Positions 58,383 through 64,000 of a stretch of 64,000 nt of DNA are shown in pieces. The stretch's first letter is position 1; each line of letters begins with the position of its first letter. The notes beneath the pieces were generated by a model. It was given only the letters and a program-made list of their open reading frames with translations. It was not told the DNA's origin and did no database searches. Both the position numbers and the translations under genes were made by a program. The stretch comes from an uncultured Clostridia bacterium (lineage in GTDB: Bacteria; Bacillota; Clostridia; TANB77; CAG-508): NCBI GenBank assembly GCA_934182465.1, contig CAKPRG010000001.1, forward strand, positions 371,040 through 435,039. Reading direction: 5' to 3'.

Positions 58383-58922
58383 TTGAAAATTTTTATAGCA
58401 GGGCCAAGAGCTATTAAAGAATTAGATAAAAACATATTTGTAAAGTTAGAAAATATCTGTGTTAAAAACTATGATGTATTAGTTGGAGATGCAGATGGGA
58501 TAGATAGTAGTATACAAAAATTTTTACAATTAAAATCATATAAGAATGTTACCGTATTTGCAAGTAAAGGAATTGCTAGAAATAATTATGGCAATTGGAA
58601 AATAGAAAAAGTAGAAGTGGCAAATAATGTGACAGGATTTGAATTTTATGCTCAAAAAGATTTAGAAATGGCAGAAAAAGCCAATATAGGATTTATGATT
58701 TGGAATGGTAAAAGTAAAGGAACTTTTAATAATATAATAAACTTATTATATTTAGAGAAGGAAGTAATTTTATATTATATTCCTAATCAAAAGTTTTATC
58801 AATTTAAAACAATGAAAGATTTAAATAATTTTTTAAATACAAATGTAAAATTAGATAGTAAGTTAGAAAAACTATTAAACAAAAGGGATATTAATCAATT
58901 TGTACAAGTATGTTTATTTTAA
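58383..58922 (+). CDS. SLOG-superfamily (YspA/DUF2493-like) nucleotide-binding protein
   Basis: 179 aa from TTG at 58383 (AAAGGGG 9 bases upstream; a GTG at 58374 overlaps it). The Rossmann-like opening MKIFIAGPRA, the VLVGDADGID loop (32-41), GIARNNYGNW and ANIGFMIWNGKSKGTFNN (~100-117) match a SLOG family related to YspA/LOG proteins that bind nucleotides or nucleotide-derived signals. The tail (~130-179) is helical. SLOG domains occur both in nucleotide metabolism and as sensors in phage defence; which applies here is not known. It sits alone between duplicated surface cassettes with its own promoter and terminator. Confidence 0.7.
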   Translation: MKIFIAGPRAIKELDKNIFVKLENICVKNYDVLVGDADGIDSSIQKFLQLKSYKNVTVFASKGIARNNYGNWKIEKVEVANNVTGFEFYAQKDLEMAEKANIGFMIWNGKSKGTFNNIINLLYLEKEVILYYIPNQKFYQFKTMKDLNNFLNTNVKLDSKLEKLLNKRDINQFVQVCLF

Positions 58923-58945
58923 ATAGTAAGATATAGCGTGATAAC

Positions 58946-58990
58946 AATAACTAGAAATTAGTGAAAAACTAATAATCTAGTTATTTTTTT
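58946..58990 (+). terminator. Terminator after SLOG-like gene
   Basis: AATAACTAG...CTAGTTATT with inner ATTAG/CTAAT, then Ts. Confidence 0.85.
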
Positions 58991-59059
58991 ATGGATAAAT
59001 TTAAATATTAAATTTGAGAAGAGATAATAGATATATGAAATTTAAAAATATATGTAAAA

Positions 59060-59259
59060 AACAACCTTTAATTAAGTTAATTAAAGATTGTTTCTATTTG
59101 ATAAAATTCTACCATTTACGGAATTTTAAGTCAACAGTTAAAAATTTATTTTGTATGAAATAATTATAAAAATAATTAATAAAAAAGACATGAAAGTATA
59201 TAAAAATATACTATTACATGTCTTTTATTGTTTTCTTTAATTAACTTAATTAAAGAAAA
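59060..59259. repeat. Pair of near-palindromes bounding a 200-bp hairpin-rich block
   Basis: 59060-59092 is AACAACCTTTAATTAA, G, TTAATTAAAGATTGTT. 59231-59259 is TTTTCTTTAATTAA, C, TTAATTAAAGAAAA, a perfect 14+1+14 palindrome. Their cores are reverse complements, so they also form ends of a larger inverted repeat. Between them lie the 31-bp box (59104-59134) and a terminator-like hairpin AAAAGACATG/CATGTCTTTT (59183-59226). The whole gap 58923-59489 has no gene. Confidence 0.65.
59104..59134. repeat. 31-bp cassette-end box, copy 1
   Basis: Begins AAATTCTACC, contains an AAATTC/GAATTT inverted repeat and ends AAGTCAA. 28 of 31 bases match 63963-63993. Both follow a CTTTAATT/AATTAAAG hairpin by about 11-14 bases. 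Confidence 0.75.
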
Positions 59260-59350
59260 TCCATAAAAATAGAATAATAGAAAGTTTTGAAATGGTTTTC
59301 TTTCAAAAAGAAAAGCAAAAGTCATTAGACAATTTGTTTTTTATGGATTT
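59257..59350 (+). other. Long-range stem enclosing an inner hairpin, possible structured RNA
   Basis: AAATCCATAAAAA (59257-59269) pairs perfectly with TTTTTATGGATTT (59338-59350). Inside, GAAAG...CTTTC (about 59279-59303) forms a smaller stem. It lies upstream of LRR copy 2, with no clear promoter. Not matched to a known RNA family. Confidence 0.4.
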
Positions 59351-59489
59351 AAAAGGGGAAATATAAATAGTTTAGTTAAATCTATAGTAAATTTTGTAAA
59401 TTGTATTAAATGTAAATTTGCTGTGATGAAATTAAATATAAAAATATTTCTCCTAATTAATTATAAAAAACATAGGAGGAAAAGCACAA

Positions 59490-62372
59490 ATGAACGAAAG
59501 AAAATCATTTCAAAATGGTATTACTTTAATAGCACTAGTAATTTCGATTATAGTAATGCTGATTTTAGCAGGAGTAAGTTTAAATGCAACTATTGGCGAT
59601 AATGGAATAATTACACAAGCACAAAATGCAACATATATGCAAAGTATTGCTGCTTTGGAAGAATATTTTAACAATTATTATGTTGAACATTATGAAGAAA
59701 TGAGTAAAAAAGATGAAAGCAAAGTACTAACATTAACGACATTGGAACCAAATTGGTTTTATATACCAGCTAATGAAGGTATTGGTGGATTAAGATATAT
59801 AGTAGATAGTGAAGGACATGCACTTTATTTGATAAAGAAAAGTGGATTACCAGATGAAATAAAAAATCAAATAAAAGGTGGAGAAGCAGGAGAAGGCACA
59901 CATACGGATTATGCAGGTTTAAATGATGTATATGGACTAACATCAGATTTAAAAGTATATTATTGTTCAAATGGTACGGATTCAATAATGGGAAAAACAG
60001 TTGAAGATTTAGATGCAGATAGTCCAAGAAGACCAGTATTTAAAGTTGCCGAAAATTCAGATATATATAATTTATTAAAAGATTTTGATAATACAGATGG
60101 AGTATCAGATGGAGTGCTAACAGCAGAAGAAGTAAAAAGTGTAACAAAATTAACAATAGATTCGACATCAAATATAACTGATTTTTCAAGTTTTTATAAT
60201 TTAGTATCATTAAGAGAACTAACAATTGATAGTAAAACATTAAATAATTTAGCAGGAATAGAAAATTGTCCACAATTAACTTATGTTTATTTCAAACATT
60301 CCATAATCGAAAACTATAGTAGTTTATCAAAAGTAAATAAACTAAAATACTTATATTTATATGATATAGATGATAACGAACTTACAACATTGTGTGATGG
60401 AATAAAAGATGCACAATTAAGTAATTTGGAATATTTGGCAGTTGTAGGAAATAGTAACAATATGTCTAGTACAAATGTAACAACTAGTTATAATTCAACC
60501 AAAACACCAAAAACTATTACGAATTTAGAACCTTTAGCAAGTTTATCAAGTACAATTAAAAGTGCAGTGAAATATTTATCAATAAATAATAATAATATAG
60601 CAGGTGATTTAATAGCAATTAAAGATTTTACAAATTTAATCTTATTAAGATGTGAGTACAATAATTTAACATCATTAGCTGGTATGGAAAATATGAATAA
60701 TATTGTATATTTGTGTGGTGTTGGAAATAGATTAGGTACAATAAATAACAATGGAACAGAGACAAAAGAAAGTACTGAAACAGGAATAGCAATTTCAAGT
60801 TTGGAAAATAAAGAATTTTTATACCAAGTAAATTTGATGGATAATTCAAATTTAGCAAATGTAAGTTATTTCAAAGATGATACAGCATTAAAATATTTAT
60901 ATTTATCAGGATGTAGCACAACAATGAATGTAAATGTTATATCAGACAGAATAATAGCATGTAGATCAAATTATAGTTTGCCAGTAAAATTCTTAACAGG
61001 AACAGTTTACAATGTTGCAGATTATTATACACCAGCAAATGCAACTTATGAAGAATTGTATTCAGACTTATATGGAAATACAACAATAACACACTTAAAT
61101 TTAGAAGGTTGTACAAAAATAAATAATACACAATTTAATACAATATTATCTAGTATGAAGCAATTAAAATATTTAACATTAAAAAATAATACAGCACTCA
61201 CAAGTATAGATTTTATAAATAATAATAAGGTAACAGGATTGATAGAACTTGATTTAAGATATACAGGAGTAAAAGGTGAAAATTCATTAATAAATTTAAA
61301 TGAATATGCGACGGAATTAAGAACTTTAAGAGTTTCAGATGGAAGTGATTTTAAAAACATAACAACTACAATTAATCGACTAACGATGGGTGGAACAAAT
61401 AATTATTGGTATGGAGATAGTGCTGGAAGTATGAGTGGACTAGTTTGTTCGAGTATTGATGTTTTTAAAAATCTTGAAGGTTTAATTAGCTTAAAACAAT
61501 TATACGTTGGTCAATGGTCAAGTGGTATTGGAAGTAAAGACGAAATTATTGATTTAAGAAATACAGGCTTAACTTCTGCCCATATTCAAGGAGTTGTAGC
61601 AAATTTTTATTTTCCAAGTTCTATAACATCATTTGTACTTGCTGACTCAGGTGTTCCTATAATAGCTGAAAATTCAAATAATTTAACAGATGCTATTGTT
61701 GCTTTACCGTGGTATGATATGAGCAAGAAAAAAGATTTTTTTGATAGTTTAAAAAATGCACCAAATTTAACAAGATTAACCTTAAGTAGAATGTGTAATT
61801 TAGGAATTACTAGTTTGTCTGATTATTTAAGAAGTAGTGATGGAAAAGAATATGAGTTATCATCAGTTGCAGAATTGAATTTATCAGGTTATTCAGATAG
61901 TGCGCCACAAAATAATCTTAGAGACTTAAAGGGAATAGATTGTTTTAAGAATTTGCAAACATTTACATTAAATTGTACAAGTGAAATATTAGATATTAGT
62001 GAAATAAAAAAATGTACTGACTTGAAAAATGTTTCATTAGCATATTGCAATATACAAACAATAAATGGTTTGGAATTTTTGAATAATTTAACAACTTTAA
62101 AATTAAATAATAACAATATAAGCAATTTAAAACCACTAGAGAATTTAACAAATCTAACATCATTAAATTTAGAAAATAATACAATATCTGATACAACAAC
62201 TTATACAGATACAGATGGAAGCGTAAAAACAGTAAATAATATTAATATATTAGCAAACTTAAATAAAAACAAAAATGGAAAACTACAGAAATTATACTTA
62301 AAAGGAAACGATAATATTGTAAACTGGTCACCAATATCAAGTTTAACATGGTCTGCAAAGAGTGGCTGGTAA
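59490..62372 (+). CDS. Pilin-like N-terminus LRR surface protein, copy 2
   Basis: 960 aa. Same plan as copy 1: pilin-like helix GITLIALVISIIVMLILAG without Glu+5, NATIGDNGIITQAQNATY, EF-hand-like DNTDGVSDGVLTAEE, then internalin-like LRRs ending NWSPISSLTWSAKSGW. The first ~600 and last ~140 residues are very close to copy 1, while ~630-810 differs strongly and has small length changes (for example YLRSSDGKEYELSSV against YINEELPSV). This suggests a conserved stalk and frame with a diversified binding region. ATAGGAGG lies 11 bases before the ATG. Confidence 0.85.
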   Translation: MNERKSFQNGITLIALVISIIVMLILAGVSLNATIGDNGIITQAQNATYMQSIAALEEYFNNYYVEHYEEMSKKDESKVLTLTTLEPNWFYIPANEGIGGLRYIVDSEGHALYLIKKSGLPDEIKNQIKGGEAGEGTHTDYAGLNDVYGLTSDLKVYYCSNGTDSIMGKTVEDLDADSPRRPVFKVAENSDIYNLLKDFDNTDGVSDGVLTAEEVKSVTKLTIDSTSNITDFSSFYNLVSLRELTIDSKTLNNLAGIENCPQLTYVYFKHSIIENYSSLSKVNKLKYLYLYDIDDNELTTLCDGIKDAQLSNLEYLAVVGNSNNMSSTNVTTSYNSTKTPKTITNLEPLASLSSTIKSAVKYLSINNNNIAGDLIAIKDFTNLILLRCEYNNLTSLAGMENMNNIVYLCGVGNRLGTINNNGTETKESTETGIAISSLENKEFLYQVNLMDNSNLANVSYFKDDTALKYLYLSGCSTTMNVNVISDRIIACRSNYSLPVKFLTGTVYNVADYYTPANATYEELYSDLYGNTTITHLNLEGCTKINNTQFNTILSSMKQLKYLTLKNNTALTSIDFINNNKVTGLIELDLRYTGVKGENSLINLNEYATELRTLRVSDGSDFKNITTTINRLTMGGTNNYWYGDSAGSMSGLVCSSIDVFKNLEGLISLKQLYVGQWSSGIGSKDEIIDLRNTGLTSAHIQGVVANFYFPSSITSFVLADSGVPIIAENSNNLTDAIVALPWYDMSKKKDFFDSLKNAPNLTRLTLSRMCNLGITSLSDYLRSSDGKEYELSSVAELNLSGYSDSAPQNNLRDLKGIDCFKNLQTFTLNCTSEILDISEIKKCTDLKNVSLAYCNIQTINGLEFLNNLTTLKLNNNNISNLKPLENLTNLTSLNLENNTISDTTTYTDTDGSVKTVNNINILANLNKNKNGKLQKLYLKGNDNIVNWSPISSLTWSAKSGW

Positions 62373-62463
62373 ATAAATGAAAATATATAAAATTAATATA
62401 TAGTAAATAAGTACTAATTTTTGATAAAAGTAAAATAAATGATAGAGAGGGAATTTTGAGTTA

Positions 62464-62736
62464 ATGAATAAAGAAAAAGTAAAATTAACAGCAAGTATAG
62501 TTGTTGCAATTTTATTAATTATAGTAATGGCAGTAATAATAAGAAACAAAAATGCAAAAAAAGAAAATGATGCTAATAATTTTGAAATATCATATAATAA
62601 TGAAATACAAGAATATTATATACAAGATGAAAATGGAGATATAATACATTCAGCACCAAGTGAAGATGAATTATATATTTATAAAATAGATCCAAATTAT
62701 GATGCAAAAAATTATGAGAATACAGTTGAAGAATAA
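62464..62736 (+). CDS. Small single-TM protein, copy 2
   Basis: 90 aa, about 87% identical to 57781-58053, same helix (~9-28) and the same C-terminal DPNYDAKNYENTVEE. The differences are scattered through the helix and tail. GAGAGGG lies upstream of the ATG. 91 bases after LRR copy 2. Function unknown; probable partner of the LRR protein. Confidence 0.7.
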   Translation: MNKEKVKLTASIVVAILLIIVMAVIIRNKNAKKENDANNFEISYNNEIQEYYIQDENGDIIHSAPSEDELYIYKIDPNYDAKNYENTVEE

Positions 62737-62850
62737 AAAAATTAATTAGATAAAAAAGAAATTTAATAGAAAAAATTAGATGCATGATATTTTTGTAAAT
62801 TTGAAAATGAAAAAGATTAATGTTAAAGATTGTTAACAGTCTGAAAAATC
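62737..62850 (+). repeat. Duplicated non-coding arm, copy 2
   Basis: About 114 bp, nearly identical to 58054-58166; the similarity ends abruptly at GTCTGAAAAATC. Downstream sequence is unrelated between the copies. Confidence 0.85.
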
Positions 62851-62886
62851 TTGAAAAATTTATTCATAAATAACTAAGAATATTTC

Positions 62887-62915
62887 TTGACATTAGAATA
62901 AAAATATTGTATTAT
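62887..62915 (+). promoter_or_regulatory. Consensus promoter of tandem-repeat RNA and PBECR4-like gene
   Basis: TTGACA (62887-62892), exactly 17 bases, TATTAT (62910-62915). Same boxes and spacing as the promoter at 58190, though the flanking sequence differs. Confidence 0.9.
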
Positions 62916-62920
62916 GAATA

Positions 62921-63135
62921 TAATAATAGTAGTTGCAATTAAATTGCAAAGCAGGTGCGACTGCCATAATAACCTAAAAAACATGGAAAGGTATAGCCTT
63001 TCAAAGTCGGTTAGGCGACTGGAAATCCTAAAGTTCGTAGTAGAGTATAGCTCTACAAAGTTGATTAGGCAACGGAAAAATCGTACATTAAGGGAGAGTG
63101 ATTAAGGTACTGCGGTACGAAAATACTCTCCCTTT
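62921..63135 (+). ncRNA. Tandem ~54-nt repeat structured RNA, candidate RNA antitoxin
   Basis: Three successive units each hold stem A, AAAG, and stem-loop B. Stem A: TTGCAAT/ATTGCAA (62933-62949), GAAAGG/CCTTTC (62986-63002), TAGAG/CTCTA (63041-63055). Stem B loops: GTGCGA, GTTAGG, ATTAGG, closed by GCAG/CTGC, AGTCG/CGACT, GTTG/CAAC. AAAG lies at 62948, 63003 and 63057, a 54-55-nt period. In units 2 and 3 the TTAGG loop is preceded by CCTAA exactly 38 bases earlier (62973 to 63011; 63027 to 63065), allowing pseudoknots. Different stem sequences with kept pairing show selection on structure. A hairpin closes the array. Exact RNA ends are inferred. Confidence 0.65.
63090..63135 (+). terminator. 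Hairpin between RNA array and PBECR4-like gene, probably a leaky terminator
   Basis: AAGGGAGAGT (63090-63099) pairs with ACTCTCCCTT (63125-63134), with an inner GTAC/GTAC. Only TTTAGAATTTT follows instead of a clean T run, so read-through into the gene is likely. Confidence 0.7.
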
Positions 63136-63162
63136 AGAATTTTAAGGAGGGAATAATATTTC

Positions 63163-63870
63163 GTGAGAAATTTTTTAGCACAAAAGGAATTTATAGATAT
63201 AATAGCTAAAAGTCAAAAAGAATTTGAAAAAAATTTAAAAAATAAAAAATTGATGTTTATATATGAAAATAAAGATAAAACAATAGGCAAAGAAGAAATA
63301 TTTTTTCCAACAACGTCATTTTATCATTTAACAGGTATTAAGGCTTATGATTCAAATAATAAATTATTAAATAGTTATAAATTTTATGAACTTCTACAAG
63401 TGGGAGGAATTGATGAATCAAAATTAGAGGTAAAAGATAAGACTACGTATTATAAATTAGAAGTATTACCACAATTAATGAAACTTGACAGAATAGCAAG
63501 TATGATAGGGAATTTTACAGGACATAGTTTGTTTTTACAAACCAATAAAATAATAGGAAATGTAAATGCTTGTATGGGATTTATAAAAAATGAGAAAAAT
63601 ATGTATGTTCCAAATACTGCATTAAAAAAAGACATTAGAGATATAACGGATGATAGAAAAAAGATTATTGCAATATTAAAGAAAGATATAAATGAGAAGT
63701 TGTATAAAAATATTACATATTTGAAACAAAAATACAAGATTATAGATATATTAAAAAATCAAGATGTTAATGAAAAAATGGATACAGATAATATATATTC
63801 GAATGATAAATTTATAGATAAAGAAATCTGTCAATTTAAAAGAAAAAAGATAGCAATAAAAAAAGATTAA
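63163..63870 (+). CDS. PBECR4-like (BECR-fold nuclease) protein, candidate toxin
   Basis: 235 aa, GTG start with AAGGAGGG 11 bases upstream. IFFPTTSFYHLTGIKAY (~46-62, His55) and LMKLDRIASMIGNFTGHSLFLQTNKI (two parts: LMKLDRIASMIG, GHSLFLQTNKI) followed by NACMGFIK..KNMYVPNTALK and a C-terminal ITDDRKKIIAIL resemble PBECR4 proteins, a phage-linked barnase/EndoU/colicin E5-D/RelE-like nuclease group. The last ~50 residues are charged and poorly conserved-looking. No signal or membrane segment. It has its own strong promoter and the RNA repeat array just upstream. Toxin activity is inferred, not shown; catalytic residues cannot be assigned with confidence. Confidence 0.6.
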   Translation: MRNFLAQKEFIDIIAKSQKEFEKNLKNKKLMFIYENKDKTIGKEEIFFPTTSFYHLTGIKAYDSNNKLLNSYKFYELLQVGGIDESKLEVKDKTTYYKLEVLPQLMKLDRIASMIGNFTGHSLFLQTNKIIGNVNACMGFIKNEKNMYVPNTALKKDIRDITDDRKKIIAILKKDINEKLYKNITYLKQKYKIIDILKNQDVNEKMDTDNIYSNDKFIDKEICQFKRKKIAIKKD

Positions 63871-63921
63871 AAATATTGAAATATATAGTAATTTAGTTTT
63901 TATAAAAATATGATAATTTTT

Positions 63922-63953
63922 AGTCTTTAATTGTTATAATTAAAGACTTTTTG
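63922..63953 (+). terminator. Terminator after PBECR4-like gene
   Basis: AGTCTTTAATT, loop GTTAT, AATTAAAGACT, then Ts. Confidence 0.9.
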
Positions 63954-63962
63954 AATTTATTG

Positions 63963-63993
63963 AAATTCTATCATTTACTGAATTTGAAGTCAA
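63963..63993. repeat. 31-bp cassette-end box, copy 2
   Basis: AAATTCTATC...GAATTT...AAGTCAA, 28/31 identical to 59104-59134 and in the same place relative to the preceding hairpin. The window ends 7 bases later. Confidence 0.75.
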
Positions 63994-64000
63994 TAAATAG

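Noticed and set aside
62933..63073. CRISPR array
   Set aside because: Only three diverged units that are contiguous and structured; no spacers and no cas genes.
62914..63105. 63-codon open frame through the tandem-repeat RNA (MNIIIVVAIKLQS...)
   Set aside because: It lacks a ribosome binding site, begins inside the promoter region, and its sequence is explained by the RNA stems and repeats.
62933..63135. Tandem c-di-GMP-I or other known riboswitch
   Set aside because: GCAAAGC in unit 1 recalls the c-di-GMP-I core, but the GNRA loop, receptor and remaining conserved bases are absent. An unknown tandem riboswitch is not excluded, so a covariance-model search is needed.

Overview
The window is about 70% A+T, uses strong AGGAGG-type ribosome binding sites and TTGACA/TATAAT promoters, and carries Firmicutes housekeeping genes (smc, scpB, ricT, holB, asnS, proS, adhE, mtaD). 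Together with cell-wall genes of Gram-positive type and many surface proteins starting with a GITLIALVISI pilin-like segment, this points to an uncultured, anaerobic, very low-GC member of the Clostridia, probably gut-associated. No rRNA and only one tRNA are present.

Layout. 1-10 kb: envelope genes (SH3b-CAP protein, D,D-carboxypeptidase, thioester adhesin with DUF11-like repeats, Ig-like membrane protein, REC-GGDEF protein, CwlD-like amidase). 10.3-18.3 kb: one giant gene for a cyclic-glucan-synthase-like enzyme (GT2-like/GT84 plus GH94). 18.4-26.4 kb: a PhoB-like regulator and WalK/PhoR-like kinase, signal peptidase, holB-ricT, mtaD and a small ferredoxin missed by length-filtered gene calls. 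26.5-32.9 kb: HD hydrolase, a BspA-type LRR surface protein with a small membrane partner, an Old Yellow Enzyme/FAD oxidoreductase and an orphan Fic protein. 33.1-34.6 kb: a decayed island at the 3' end of tRNA-Met. 34.7-41 kb: asnS, an IS481-like insertion sequence with 25-bp flanking direct repeats, scpB, proS, an HD-GYP protein and a hairpin MITE-like element. 41.4-54.3 kb: smc, a DUF2207 protein, an M23 peptidase with a non-canonical start codon, a GT39-like membrane protein, an unknown protein and adhE.

54.4-64 kb is the accessory region and the most interesting part. A ~3.3-kb unit (pilin-like LRR protein, small single-TM protein and ~113 bp of non-coding DNA) occurs twice in tandem. 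Right after each copy of the non-coding arm the sequences diverge, and each copy carries an unrelated gene behind its own TTGACA-N17-TATTAT promoter: a SLOG-like protein in the first slot, and in the second a ~54-nt tandem-repeat structured RNA plus hairpin upstream of a PBECR4-like nuclease-fold protein. The latter has the architecture of a type III (RNA antitoxin) toxin-antitoxin locus but a toxin fold not usual for the known families. Both slots end in a CTTTAATT...AATTAAAG hairpin followed by a shared 31-bp box, suggesting a cassette-exchange site.

How the genes fit together: cell-wall synthesis and remodelling (carboxypeptidase, amidase, M23, CAP, two-component system), c-di-GMP signalling (REC-GGDEF and HD-GYP), chromosome segregation (ScpB, SMC), ethanol fermentation (AdhE), and a surface-adhesin repertoire that appears to diversify by duplication.
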